DNA of 64,000 nt from Mariniflexile maritimum (GCF_009746565.1 NZ_WRPN01000005.1:1-64000); one strand, 5' to 3'. Positions 42,393 to 51,564 are shown, counted from the first letter of the stretch. The notes: generated from the letters alone by a model not told the origin. Made by a program: numbers and translations.

Positions 42393-43841
42393 ATGAAGAG
42401 CATATTTTTAAATTACAATTTTCGGATGCTAATTGCTTCATTTTGTTTATTTAGCTTTTTCTGTTCAGCTCAACAAAATAACACATTTTTAAAAGATAAT
42501 AGACCCAATATTGTGTTAATCATGACCGACCAGCATCAAGCTGAAGCCTTGAGTATTGCAGGAAACCTAAACCTTCATACGCCTAATTTAGATAGGTTGG
42601 CAAAAACCGGCATCCGTTTTGAAAATGCGTATGTTACCTTTCCGCTTTGCACCCCGTCGCGTTCCAGTATTTTTACAGGTAAAATGCCGCATAGCCTTGG
42701 TGTGAATTCCAATGCCGACAGCGATAATAAAATGAAAGATACTGATAAACAATTGGGTTTAGGGCATCTGTTAACCCAATCGGGATATGATGCAGCGTAT
42801 GCTGGAAAGTGGCATGCCCATGAAGAGGCAATGGCAGATGGAAATGGGTTTGCCACCATTGCCGATTTTGGCGATATGCCTTTGGCCGAAAAATGTATCG
42901 ATTATTTAGAATTGAAACAAAAAAGCACCCAGCCTTTCTTTTTGGTGGCTTCTTTTGATAATCCTCATAATATCTGTGAATGGGCACGGAATGAACCTTT
43001 GCCTTATGGAAATATTGCGCCAGTTCCATTAAATGAAACACCCAATTTACCTGTCAATTTCAAGAAATCAGCAACCTTTCCTGAAGCATTGCAATTAGAG
43101 CAAAATGTAGAGGTTAAAATTTATCCTACCCAAAATTATACGGAAGCCGATTGGCGACAGTATCGTTATACCTATTATCGTTTGGTTGAAAAAGTAGATG
43201 CCGAAATTGGCAAAATCATAAATGCTATCGATGCTTTAGGATTGCGGGAAAATACCATCATTATTTTTACCAGCGATCATGGCGATGGGAATGCATCACA
43301 TGGTTGGAATCAAAAAACAGCTCTCTTTCAGGAAAGTGTCAAAGTACCTTTAATTATCAATTATAAAGCAATCACTAATGCCAATGAAAGACTAAATAAA
43401 TCTCTGGTTTCTAATGGATTGGACTTATATCCAACAATATGTGATTATGCTGGAATTGATTTTTCAGAAAATTTATTAGGAAAAAGCATCAAGAAAATCA
43501 TTGAAAAAGATATTACTCCGCACGATTTTGTAGTAGTTGAAACAAAGTTTGAAGGTAAAAATGCCTATGGTACCTTAGGAAGGGCCTTGATAACCCAAAA
43601 GTATAAATATATTTTATACAGTTGGGGGAAAAACAGGGAACAGTTTTTTGATATTGAAAACGACCCTTATGAAATGCATAATTTAATAAATTCTAAAGCT
43701 GAATTAACGCATATTGATGATTGTCGGCAAAAATTATTGAACTGGTGCAAACAGACAAACGATACAAAATTTCTAAAAAAAATCGTTTTACCAACCACAA
43801 GTATTTTAACATCCGATACCTTATTTGATAAACCTTATTAA
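42393..43841 (+). CDS. S1-family sulfatase (sulfatase 2)
   Basis: A 482-residue formylglycine sulfatase with a signal peptide ending near FFCSA/QQ; it is probably a soluble periplasmic enzyme. The metal-binding start is PNIVLIMTDQHQAEA, and the maturation motif is CTPSRSSIFTGK with Cys86. The later metal/substrate motif is IFTSDHGDGNASHG. It is one of four sulfatases in the series and differs from the others in its DQHQ start, which puts it in another S1 subgroup. Gap to the upstream gene is 45 bp. Which sulfate ester it removes (for example GalNAc-4-, GalNAc-6- or uronate-2-sulfate) cannot be assigned from motifs alone. Confidence 0.92.
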   Translation: MKSIFLNYNFRMLIASFCLFSFFCSAQQNNTFLKDNRPNIVLIMTDQHQAEALSIAGNLNLHTPNLDRLAKTGIRFENAYVTFPLCTPSRSSIFTGKMPHSLGVNSNADSDNKMKDTDKQLGLGHLLTQSGYDAAYAGKWHAHEEAMADGNGFATIADFGDMPLAEKCIDYLELKQKSTQPFFLVASFDNPHNICEWARNEPLPYGNIAPVPLNETPNLPVNFKKSATFPEALQLEQNVEVKIYPTQNYTEADWRQYRYTYYRLVEKVDAEIGKIINAIDALGLRENTIIIFTSDHGDGNASHGWNQKTALFQESVKVPLIINYKAITNANERLNKSLVSNGLDLYPTICDYAGIDFSENLLGKSIKKIIEKDITPHDFVVVETKFEGKNAYGTLGRALITQKYKYILYSWGKNREQFFDIENDPYEMHNLINSKAELTHIDDCRQKLLNWCKQTNDTKFLKKIVLPTTSILTSDTLFDKPY

Positions 43842-43851
43842 TTTTTTTTAC

Positions 43852-45471
43852 ATGATTAATTTTAAACCCCACAATATGTTTTTAAAAAATTATTTTTTAC
43901 CTGTTTGTGTTCTTTTTGTTTTGTTTACAATGAGTTGTAAGCATAAAAGTGAAGAAACTAAAGCGGTTACCAATACTTCGGAAGAACATCGGTTAAAGCC
44001 CAATATTGTTTTTATTTATACCGACGATTTGGGTTATGGCGACATAAGCAGCTATGGTGCTACGGCCATTGAAACGCCCAATATTGATGCTTTGGCTAAC
44101 CAGGGCATTGCTTTTCACAACGCGTATGCTACGGCAGCTACCTGCACACCGTCCAGATATTCGTTGTTAACGGGCGATTATGCATGGCGAAAAAAAGGGA
44201 CGGGTGTAGCGAAAGGCGATCAAGGTCTGTTAATCGACACAGCTAGAACAACCTTGCCCAAGATGTTGAAAACTGCTGGGTACAAAACGGGCATTGTTGG
44301 TAAATGGCATTTAGGGTTGGGTGGCGCAGAAGGTCCAGATTGGAACGGCAAAATAGCTCCAGGCCCTTTGGAAATAGGGTTTGATTACGCATACCTTATT
44401 CCTGCAACCGGCGATAGGGTACCTTGCGTTTTTGTTGAAAATCACCATATCGTCAATCTCGACCCTAACGACCCGATTCGGGTCAATTACAAAGAAAAAA
44501 TAGGCAATTGGCCAACGGGCAAGGAAAACCCGGAGCTGTTAACGCTCAAGCCATCACAAGGCCATAACAATACCATTGTAAACGGCATTAGCAGAATTGG
44601 CTATATGGAAGGTGGAAAAGCGGCTTTATGGAACGATGAAACCATCCCCATGGAATTGGTTGATAAATCTAAAAAATTCATCGCTGCCAATAACGGCCAA
44701 CCCTTTTTCTTAATGGTTTCTACACACGATATCCATGTGCCACGAATCGCTAACAAAATGTTTCAAGGGAAGAGTAAAATGGGAGCTAGGGGCGATGTTA
44801 TTTTACAGTTGGACTGGACGGTAAAACAAATCATGGAAACACTTAAAGCGCAAAATTTATTGGAAAATACCATCGTTGTTTTTTCAAGCGATAATGGGCC
44901 GGTGGTGGATGATGGTTACCATGACCGTGCCAGAGAGCTACTTGGTAATCACAAACCAACAGGCGGCATGCGCGGAGGCAAGTATAGTGCTTATGATGGG
45001 GGCAGTAAAATCCCTTTAATTGTACGTTGGCACGATGGTAAAAATAAAGGGACCATTTCCAACGCCTTGTTTAGTCAAGTAGATTTTTTACGTTCGTTTG
45101 CACAACTTATTGGCGTTAAAAAAGTAGGGGCCGATGTTATAGACAGCCAAAACCAATTAAATGTTTTATTGGGAAATGATACCGTTGGAAGAGCCTCTTT
45201 AATACAAGAAAGTTATATGGGTCCCTTATCGTATGTTGAGAATTCATGGAAATATATAGAACCGTTGGATGGTCCTAAATTAGTGCCTTGGGGGCCCGTC
45301 ATTGAAACCGGTTTTCAGCTTAAACCACAACTTTATGAATTAAAAAACGACCCGAACGAACAAAAAAATCTGGCAACTGAATATCCAGAAAAAGTAAAGG
45401 ATTTCAGGGAAAAATTAATGAAATTAAAAAAAGACGGATTTGCGAATAAGCACGAAGTGGAGCTAAATTGA
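43852..45471 (+). CDS. S1-family arylsulfatase-type sulfatase, lipoprotein (sulfatase 3)
   Basis: A sulfatase of 539 residues from the ATG at 43852, or 531 from the in-frame ATG at 43876, which gives the tighter lipoprotein signal (VLFTMSC). An upstream TTG at 43825 would overlap sulfatase 2 and is unlikely. Motifs: PNIVFIYTDDLGYGDISSYG (metal ligands DD), CTPSRYSLLTGDYAW (formylglycine Cys, residue 98 from 43852), KWHLGLG, and VVFSSDNGPVVDDGYHD. The YTDDLGYGD form and the length resemble arylsulfatase A-like enzymes. It has an insertion with HHIVNLDPNDP after the catalytic core. The substrate is inferred to be a GAG sulfate from the context. Confidence 0.9.
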   Translation: MINFKPHNMFLKNYFLPVCVLFVLFTMSCKHKSEETKAVTNTSEEHRLKPNIVFIYTDDLGYGDISSYGATAIETPNIDALANQGIAFHNAYATAATCTPSRYSLLTGDYAWRKKGTGVAKGDQGLLIDTARTTLPKMLKTAGYKTGIVGKWHLGLGGAEGPDWNGKIAPGPLEIGFDYAYLIPATGDRVPCVFVENHHIVNLDPNDPIRVNYKEKIGNWPTGKENPELLTLKPSQGHNNTIVNGISRIGYMEGGKAALWNDETIPMELVDKSKKFIAANNGQPFFLMVSTHDIHVPRIANKMFQGKSKMGARGDVILQLDWTVKQIMETLKAQNLLENTIVVFSSDNGPVVDDGYHDRARELLGNHKPTGGMRGGKYSAYDGGSKIPLIVRWHDGKNKGTISNALFSQVDFLRSFAQLIGVKKVGADVIDSQNQLNVLLGNDTVGRASLIQESYMGPLSYVENSWKYIEPLDGPKLVPWGPVIETGFQLKPQLYELKNDPNEQKNLATEYPEKVKDFREKLMKLKKDGFANKHEVELN

Positions 45472-45497
45472 TTTTTAACAGATACATAATCAGAAGC

Positions 45498-46922
45498 ATG
45501 TTCAAAAAGTTTCTTATAGTTGGTTTGGTTGTATCCCAACTTTCATGCAAAACAGCCAAAAAACAAAATTTTGTTTTCATATTGGTCGATGACATGGGGT
45601 GGGCCGATTTAGGATATACGGGCAGTACTTTTTATGAAACACCAAACATAGATGCCTTAAGTAAATCGAGCATCCAGTTTAGTAATGCCTATGCTTCCGC
45701 ATCCATCTGTTCGCCAACCAGAGCCTCTATTTTAACGGGCAAGCATCCGGCAAGATTACAAATTACAGATTGGATTCCCGGTGATGATAATCAAGATAGA
45801 AAATTAATAGGCCCAAAAGATTTGGATGCCCTTCCACTAGAAGAAGTTACCCTAGCCGAAATATTAAAACAACAGGGCTATAACACCTTTTTTGCTGGAA
45901 AATGGCATCTTGGGGATGAAGGCTTGCTACCTCAAAATCAAGGTTTTGATGTGAATTTAGGTGGGTTTCATAAAGGACAACCCCCAGGGGGTTATTATGT
46001 GCCTTATAAAAACCCGTATTTACCCGATGGTCCCGAAGGTGAACATTTAACCGATAGATTAACCACTGAATCAATCAAGTTTTTAGATACGATTAAGGAC
46101 AAACCCTTCCTGTTGTATTTAAGTTATTACACAGTGCACACGCCTATTCAAGCCAATACAAAGTATATTGATAAGTTTAAACATAAACTTAAAACCATGG
46201 ATACTTTGATGCCTTCCGATAGAAACGAAGGGTCGGCTATTACAAAAATAGTTCAAAGAAATCCGGAATATGCTTCGATGGTTTATGCGCTTGATGAAAA
46301 CGTAGGTCGCCTCATTAAAAAGTTAAAGGATGAAGGACTTTATGAAAATACAACCATCATATTCACCTCTGATAATGGCGGTTTAACCACTATTGAAGCA
46401 GGCTTGAATTATGAAAGACCAACGGCGGTGGTGCCTTTAAGAGGTGGGAAAGGCTGGTTGTATGAGGGCGGTATTCGTGTACCTTTATTAATAAAACCAG
46501 CACATTATAATAGTGTTGCGCATGTTGTTTCAGAACCCGTAATAAGTCATGATTTTTTTCCAACCATGTTATCTTTAGCGAATATCACTTCAGAAAAAAA
46601 TATGGAGATAGATGGAGTAAACCTTGTGCCATTACTTATTGGTAATAAAATAGATAGAAAAGAAATTTTTTGGCATTACCCACATTACCATGCCAGTGGT
46701 TGGACGCCAGGAGCCGCTATCCGACAAGGCGATTGGAAGTTAATTGAGTTTTATGAAACCGGTGTTGTGGAGTTGCATAATCTAACTGAAGACATTTCGG
46801 AAAAAAACAACCTCGCTTCAAAATATCCAGAACGCGCGGCTGCACTTAAACAGCGACTTCATGAACTTCAAGAATCTATGAATGCGAGTAAAGCAACATT
46901 AAATAGTAATTTCAAAAAATGA
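45498..46922 (+). CDS. S1-family sulfatase, lipoprotein (sulfatase 4)
   Basis: A 474-residue sulfatase from the ATG at 45498, which gives a short lipoprotein signal MFKKFLIVGLVVSQLSC. The frame also opens at a TTG (45468) overlapping the upstream stop, judged less likely. Motifs: FVFILVDDMGWADLGYTGS (metal-binding DD), CSPTRASILTGK with formylglycine Cys71, KWHLGDEG, and IFTSDNGGL. HYPHYHASGWTPGAAIRQGDWKLIEF near the C-terminus is typical of the aryl/N-sulfatase-like S1 subgroup. Its stop overlaps the ATG of the next gene (ATGA), so translation of the two is probably coupled. Exact sulfate specificity unknown. Confidence 0.92.
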   Translation: MFKKFLIVGLVVSQLSCKTAKKQNFVFILVDDMGWADLGYTGSTFYETPNIDALSKSSIQFSNAYASASICSPTRASILTGKHPARLQITDWIPGDDNQDRKLIGPKDLDALPLEEVTLAEILKQQGYNTFFAGKWHLGDEGLLPQNQGFDVNLGGFHKGQPPGGYYVPYKNPYLPDGPEGEHLTDRLTTESIKFLDTIKDKPFLLYLSYYTVHTPIQANTKYIDKFKHKLKTMDTLMPSDRNEGSAITKIVQRNPEYASMVYALDENVGRLIKKLKDEGLYENTTIIFTSDNGGLTTIEAGLNYERPTAVVPLRGGKGWLYEGGIRVPLLIKPAHYNSVAHVVSEPVISHDFFPTMLSLANITSEKNMEIDGVNLVPLLIGNKIDRKEIFWHYPHYHASGWTPGAAIRQGDWKLIEFYETGVVELHNLTEDISEKNNLASKYPERAAALKQRLHELQESMNASKATLNSNFKK

Positions 46923-47623
46923 GACGTTCTATAAAATTTACCTTTTGTTTTGAAATTTTGTTTTTTTGTGTTTTACTGTTTCTGAATAGTTGCAAAGCAC
47001 AAGATGAAATTAGTTATAAAAATGTTCTAAACGATGCTTCTAATTGGATTATAGAACAACAACCTAACGGGGAAGTACATGTTGATAACGGTAAAATGGA
47101 AATCATTGATGCCAAAGGCTGCACCGTTTGGTTTAAAAATAAATTAGAAGGGAATCTAAAAATAGAGTACGATATTACCATCATTGACAATAAAGGACCA
47201 TACGATAGAGTATCCGATATGAATTGTTTTTGGATGGCAAACGACCCTAACCATCCCAATGATTTTTTTAAGGAATCCAAGCAAAGGGCCGGTCATTTTC
47301 CAAATTACCATCATTTAAAGCTTTACTATGTAGGCTATGGCGGTCACAACAATTCAAAAACCCGATTTAGACGATACGATGGTAATATTGATAGACCATT
47401 ATTGCCAGAACACGATTTAACAGATAAAAAATTTATGATTGTAGCCAATAAAAAAATGCACATCGAAATTTTAATAAAGGATAATTACACGAGTTACAAA
47501 AGAGATGGTGACGTTATTTATGAAATTAACGATGCTAATCCTTACACGAGTGGTTATTTCGGATTTAGAACGGTAGAAAATCACATGATAATTGAAGATT
47601 TTAAGATAACAAGATTGGAGTAA
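46919..47623 (+). CDS. DUF6250-like lectin-fold lipoprotein
   Basis: A 234-residue lipoprotein with lipobox LLFLNSC (about Cys25). The rest reads as a concanavalin-like beta-sandwich: NGKMEIIDAKGCTVWFKNKL, LKIEYDITIIDN, DMNCFWMANDP, HHLKLYYVGYGGHNNSKTRFRRYDG and a final GYFGFRTVENHMIIEDFKI, a pattern seen in DUF6250 proteins of polysaccharide loci. Family members have no firmly established biochemistry that I can cite. It overlaps sulfatase 4 by 4 bp and precedes the heparinase-like gene by 6 bp, so it is tightly tied to both. A glycan-binding or glycoside-cleaving role is likely. I cannot say which. Confidence 0.65.
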   Translation: MRRSIKFTFCFEILFFCVLLFLNSCKAQDEISYKNVLNDASNWIIEQQPNGEVHVDNGKMEIIDAKGCTVWFKNKLEGNLKIEYDITIIDNKGPYDRVSDMNCFWMANDPNHPNDFFKESKQRAGHFPNYHHLKLYYVGYGGHNNSKTRFRRYDGNIDRPLLPEHDLTDKKFMIVANKKMHIEILIKDNYTSYKRDGDVIYEINDANPYTSGYFGFRTVENHMIIEDFKITRLE

Positions 47624-47629
47624 ATTGAA

Positions 47630-49780
47630 TTGAAAATGAAAGCAAATATATTTTTTTTGTTTTTTATTATTGGTATTTCAACACTGGCACAAAATAATGC
47701 AATTTTTGAAAAACTTGATTTTAATAAACCACAACTAGAAATTGTTAAGAAATTGCACGTATCAGGTAACGAACAGCAAGCCTTAAAAGCCTTATTTGAA
47801 TTATATCAAAAAAAAGAAAATTTATATTTAAAGGTTTCTGAAACCGATGCGAAATATATAAACAGTACCTATCCAAAAGAAGTCACTAAAACATTAAAAA
47901 CAGCTAACGATGTTTTAAACCAGTATTTTTTATTTCGTGATGATTGGGACATGGAGAAAACCAACATTCCTTATCAGTTCAAAAATGAAATCGATTGGAA
48001 AGCCATGCCAAATGGCGATGAGGAGTGGTGTTATATGCTGAACAGGCATAAATATTGGATTGATTTAGGAAAAGCCTATTTGCTAACTGGGAACGAAAAA
48101 TATGCCAAAGGGTTTGTTAAACAGGTTACCCACTGGATTGCTAATAATCCTTTAGATGATAGTTTGAAAAATTATTCATGGCGTCGTATTGAAGCTGGCA
48201 TCCGATGTGAAAATTGGATTAAATCGTTTGAATATGTAAAAAAATCAAAAAGCATAACGCCCGCATTTTTGTCTAAATTTTTAGAATCACTTTATCAACA
48301 GGGAGTCTATATTAATAGTGCCTTTAGTGGTTTTTCACAAACCAGTAATTGGGGTGTTTTAGAATATCAAGGTTTGTTTAATTTGTCGTTGTTTCTAGAT
48401 GATTTTAAGATTGCACCACAATGGCAGACGGATGCGATTGATAAATTAACGACTTGTATCAACCTGCAAATATTAGAAGATGGCACCCAATGGGAGCAAT
48501 CGCCCATGTACCATAATGAAGTGTTTCACTGCTACATGAATGTGAATTTATTGTCACAACAGAAAGGGATTAAGTTGCCTGAAGTTCTTGTTCAAAAAAC
48601 AAAAGAGATGGCGTATGCCAATGTAAAATGGCAAAAACCTAATTATCACCAACCACTTTTAGGCGATAGTGATGATACCGATTTAAGAGGTTTGCTTACA
48701 TTGGCAGCGTCTATATTCAACGACCCTGTATTAAAATCCAGAGCGTTTAATACGTTAGATTATGAAACGTTATTCATTACAGGTATGGAAAACAATAAGA
48801 TATATGAAAATATACCTTCTAAATTTCCCGATTTTTTATCGGCATATCAACAAAGTTCAGGCGATTTTTATATGCGTAGTTCTTGGGAAGCAGATGCCAC
48901 TTATACTAGTTTTCATTTAAAAAAGTTGGGCTGCGGTCATGGGCATGATAATCTATTGCATTTTACCATTTTCGCTAATGGTAGAGATTATTTAATTGAT
49001 GGCGGGCGCTTTTCGTATGTGGATAATGAATGGCGGGAGTTTTTCAAAAACAATAAAAGTCACAATACCTTAGGAGTAGACGATTTGACTAATAGTATTT
49101 ATAAAGATTCGTGGTTAAATACGTTTGAAGCACGCTCACAAGGTGTTTACACTAAAATAACGACTGATTTTGATTATGCTGAAGCTGAAAATACGGCATA
49201 CAAACGGTTAGCGGATCCTGTTTTTATCAAACGGCGGATGCTCTATTTAAAACCAGATGTTTGGTTGGTATTTGATAGTTTTTCCGCTAATGGCAATCAC
49301 GCGTATGCGCAATATTTTAATTTTCCGAATAAAAATATTCAAATTGAAAATGAGGGATTAACCACAACTTATGCCGATTCCAATTTAAGAATCCAACCCA
49401 TTAAAGCTTCAGAAATTAAATTATCAGACGCTTGGTGGTCTTCGGAATATAATTTAAAAGAAGAAACTAAGCGAGCAGAAATTTTTAAGCAATCAGAAGG
49501 TTTTACATCGTTTATTACCTTGTTATATTTCCCTGATAAAACAAACTTGAAGTACGAGAAAACACCTGTTTATGATAGAGCAGATGTTTTGCTTAAAGAT
49601 GCGGATGTGGAAGCGGTAAATTTATATATAGATGATAAAACCTATACACTATTGGTTGTTCATAATTCGCCCGCACCAGCAGCACATTTTTTTAAAGTAA
49701 ACGGACAAATTGTAAATGGAGAAGTGGTTTTAATTGAAAAAAGTGAAAACCAAAACAGCATTCATATCATTAAAGATTAA
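47630..49780 (+). CDS. Heparinase II/III family lyase (PL12-like)
   Basis: A 716-residue secreted lyase with signal peptide to about residue 21. The N-terminal heparin-lyase toroid (about 30-370) includes YSWRRIEAGIRCENWIKSF and TSNWGVLEYQGLFNLSLF. The heparinase II/III C-terminal beta-sandwich (about 400-650) has LGCGHGHDNLLHFTIFANGRDYLIDGG. Candidate catalytic residues Asn240 (SNWG), Tyr294 (SPMYHNEV) and His437/His439 (GHGH) correspond in order and context to the Asn/Tyr/His set described for heparinase III-type lyases. The build fits PL12 (heparan sulfate lyase), although related families in the same clan act on other uronate polymers. Its presence beside two PL8 genes suggests that the locus handles more than one GAG, or that this enzyme has a different specificity. 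Confidence 0.85.
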   Translation: MKMKANIFFLFFIIGISTLAQNNAIFEKLDFNKPQLEIVKKLHVSGNEQQALKALFELYQKKENLYLKVSETDAKYINSTYPKEVTKTLKTANDVLNQYFLFRDDWDMEKTNIPYQFKNEIDWKAMPNGDEEWCYMLNRHKYWIDLGKAYLLTGNEKYAKGFVKQVTHWIANNPLDDSLKNYSWRRIEAGIRCENWIKSFEYVKKSKSITPAFLSKFLESLYQQGVYINSAFSGFSQTSNWGVLEYQGLFNLSLFLDDFKIAPQWQTDAIDKLTTCINLQILEDGTQWEQSPMYHNEVFHCYMNVNLLSQQKGIKLPEVLVQKTKEMAYANVKWQKPNYHQPLLGDSDDTDLRGLLTLAASIFNDPVLKSRAFNTLDYETLFITGMENNKIYENIPSKFPDFLSAYQQSSGDFYMRSSWEADATYTSFHLKKLGCGHGHDNLLHFTIFANGRDYLIDGGRFSYVDNEWREFFKNNKSHNTLGVDDLTNSIYKDSWLNTFEARSQGVYTKITTDFDYAEAENTAYKRLADPVFIKRRMLYLKPDVWLVFDSFSANGNHAYAQYFNFPNKNIQIENEGLTTTYADSNLRIQPIKASEIKLSDAWWSSEYNLKEETKRAEIFKQSEGFTSFITLLYFPDKTNLKYEKTPVYDRADVLLKDADVEAVNLYIDDKTYTLLVVHNSPAPAAHFFKVNGQIVNGEVVLIEKSENQNSIHIIKD

Positions 49781-49787
49781 ATAATGA

Positions 49788-50465
49788 GTGATTTTAAAAA
49801 CAAATAAGAAATTGGAATCTAAATTAAAAGCATACAACGTCGTAAAAATTGATAAAAACCAATTAGAAATTAATGGGAAGGGTAATCATTCACTCTGGAA
49901 AAAGGCTAATGAATTAACCAATTTTTCTTCACCATGGGATGATGCTTCGGTAAATGAAATAACTTTTAAAGCGCTGTGGGATGCAGTAAATTTATATTGT
50001 TATTTCAAAGTCCAAGATTCTGAAATCCATATTGATACAACTGATAATACAAAAAGCAGTATTAACAATTCAGATAGGGTAGAGCTTTTTTTTAGAACAA
50101 ATAGCAAACTTAACCCTTATTATTGTTTAGAAATAGATCCGTCTCCACGTTTAATGGATTTTAAAGCAAAACCGAATAAAGAATTTGATTTTAATTGGAA
50201 TTGGCCAACAGATGATATTTTGATTAAATCGGATTTTCAAAAGGATTATTTCACCGTTGAAATAGCTATCAATTTAGTATCATTGATACAATTAAATTTG
50301 TTGAATAATGGTAAAATAGAAACAGGCATTTATCGTGCAAAATACATTCTACAAGAAAATGGTACTTACGAGCCCATATGGATTACTTGGATAGATCCAA
50401 AAACTGAAACACCAAATTTCCACACACCAGCTTCTTTTGGAACATTAAACTTGGTAGATGCTTAA
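49788..50465 (+). CDS. CBM9-like carbohydrate-binding protein without signal peptide
   Basis: A 225-residue protein that resembles the family-9-like carbohydrate-binding/DOMON fold: SLWKKANELTNFSSPWDD, FKALWDAVNLYCYFKVQDSEIHI, SDRVELFFRTNSKLNPYYCLEIDP, WIDPKTETPNFHTPASFGTLNL. Unlike its neighbours it has no signal peptide. The only start in frame is a GTG at 49788. An ATG at 49784 in another frame runs into TAA after seven codons, and removing one A from the A-run at 49796-49800 would join it to this frame (MSDFKTNKKLES). The start is therefore uncertain. The stop overlaps the stop of the convergent LacI gene. Function in sugar binding is inferred from fold only. Confidence 0.7.
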   Translation: MILKTNKKLESKLKAYNVVKIDKNQLEINGKGNHSLWKKANELTNFSSPWDDASVNEITFKALWDAVNLYCYFKVQDSEIHIDTTDNTKSSINNSDRVELFFRTNSKLNPYYCLEIDPSPRLMDFKAKPNKEFDFNWNWPTDDILIKSDFQKDYFTVEIAINLVSLIQLNLLNNGKIETGIYRAKYILQENGTYEPIWITWIDPKTETPNFHTPASFGTLNLVDA

Positions 50466-51505
50466 TCTCTTGCAGAAAGCGTAATGTTTTCAGAATTTAT
50501 AATATCAATAGGTAATAGTAATTGAGTTGGTATTTCTTTCTCAAAAATAAAATGTTCCACTAAAAGTTTCAGTCCCAAATAAGCTTGTTGTTTTGGGTGT
50601 TGATGGATTAAGAAATCAATCGTGCCCTTTTTTAAATAGGCAATGTTCTCTGTTAATAAATCGTAACCTACCAAGGCAATCTTTTTAGGGGTTAATTTTT
50701 GAATGATGGTTGCAACCTGATGCGTTTTGGAAGTTGTTACAAAAATTCCCTTTAGATGGGGGTGTTCGGCTATGAAGTTTTTTAGTGAAGTTTCAAAATC
50801 CAAATCCTTTAGTTTGTGCTTTAAAAGGTTGTAATTAGGCGAGTCCAGATCGTTAAAAAAACTTATAAATCCTTTTTCCTTTTCTTGCATGAACACCGCG
50901 TTTTTATACTTCTCGCTTACGTGCAGTATGGCAATATCGCCTTCATTAACAAGGCTTTGCAGTAATTTTGCGCCCACGCGTCCGCTTTGGAATAAATCTT
51001 GGCCAATAAAGCTTTTTGCAGCTTCTGAGGCGATGCGGTTATTAAACGTCGAAACTTTTATGCCTAAGGCTTCATAGGTTTCCATAACTATAAGTGCTTC
51101 CTTAAAAAATAAGGGCACCAACAAAACGGCATCGGGCATGCTGCGCTGGATCTGTGCATTGGCGTCTAAAAACGATTTGGTTTGCGTTGGGTTAAATAAT
51201 ACGGTTTCAATATTTACTCCAAAGGCCCCCAACTCAGAAATAACGGTGTTTATACCACTAATGCAGGGTTCCCAATACACATCTTTTTTGGGGTCTGGCA
51301 GCAAAACGCAAATGCGATATACCTTATTGTTTTTAAGGTTTTTGGCTATAAGATTGGGCTTAAAATCAATTTTGTCCAGTATATCGTTCACTTTTTTTAG
51401 GGCAGTTTCCGATACTTTCCCCCTATGGTGTAGCACCCTATCGACGGTGCCTTTGGATACGCCTGCCAAATTGGCTATATCTCGAATGGTGTATTTTTTT
51501 AACAT
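50462..51505 (-). CDS. LacI-family transcriptional regulator
   Basis: A 347-residue regulator. The N-terminal HTH (about 5-27, YTIRDIANLAGVSKGTVDRVL) is followed by the hinge, with NLIAKNLKNNKV and KVYRICVLLPDPKKD leading into a periplasmic-binding-protein-like sugar-sensing domain (about 63-340). It diverges from the amino-sugar operon. The intergenic region holds two dyads with the CG centre typical of LacI sites, and an identical site lies upstream of the SDR gene 45 kb away. It probably senses an amino sugar, an uronate derivative or a phosphorylated intermediate. The ligand cannot be predicted from the sequence. The gene ends 4 bp inside the CBM9-like gene (tail-to-tail overlap), with no terminator between them. 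Confidence 0.93.
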   Translation of the reverse strand: MLKKYTIRDIANLAGVSKGTVDRVLHHRGKVSETALKKVNDILDKIDFKPNLIAKNLKNNKVYRICVLLPDPKKDVYWEPCISGINTVISELGAFGVNIETVLFNPTQTKSFLDANAQIQRSMPDAVLLVPLFFKEALIVMETYEALGIKVSTFNNRIASEAAKSFIGQDLFQSGRVGAKLLQSLVNEGDIAILHVSEKYKNAVFMQEKEKGFISFFNDLDSPNYNLLKHKLKDLDFETSLKNFIAEHPHLKGIFVTTSKTHQVATIIQKLTPKKIALVGYDLLTENIAYLKKGTIDFLIHQHPKQQAYLGLKLLVEHFIFEKEIPTQLLLPIDIINSENITLSARD

Positions 51506-51542
51506 ATTACAAATGTATGAAAGCTTCGTTAATATTCTATAA

Positions 51543-51556
51543 TGTTATCGAACACA
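51543..51556. promoter_or_regulatory. Second, weaker LacI-type operator
   Basis: TGTTATCGAACACA has the same CG-centred layout, and 5 of 7 pairs are complementary; the right half, TCGAACACA, matches the complement of the strong site. Its centre is exactly 22 bp from that of the operator at 51565-51578, so two dimers could bind on the same helix face. Confidence 0.5.
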
Positions 51557-51564
51557 TTTTTTTG

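Noticed and set aside
43825-43851. TTG-initiated extension of sulfatase 3
   Set aside because: It overlaps the end of sulfatase 2 and spoils the signal peptide; the ATG at 43852 or 43876 is better.
45468-45497. TTG-initiated extension of sulfatase 4
   Set aside because: The ATG at 45498 gives a compact lipoprotein signal; the extension adds a charged stretch before it.
51510-51517. TACATTTG box on the minus strand just before the LacI gene
   Set aside because: It fits the -7 consensus, but the start would fall at the ATG itself (leaderless transcript); too weak to list as a promoter.
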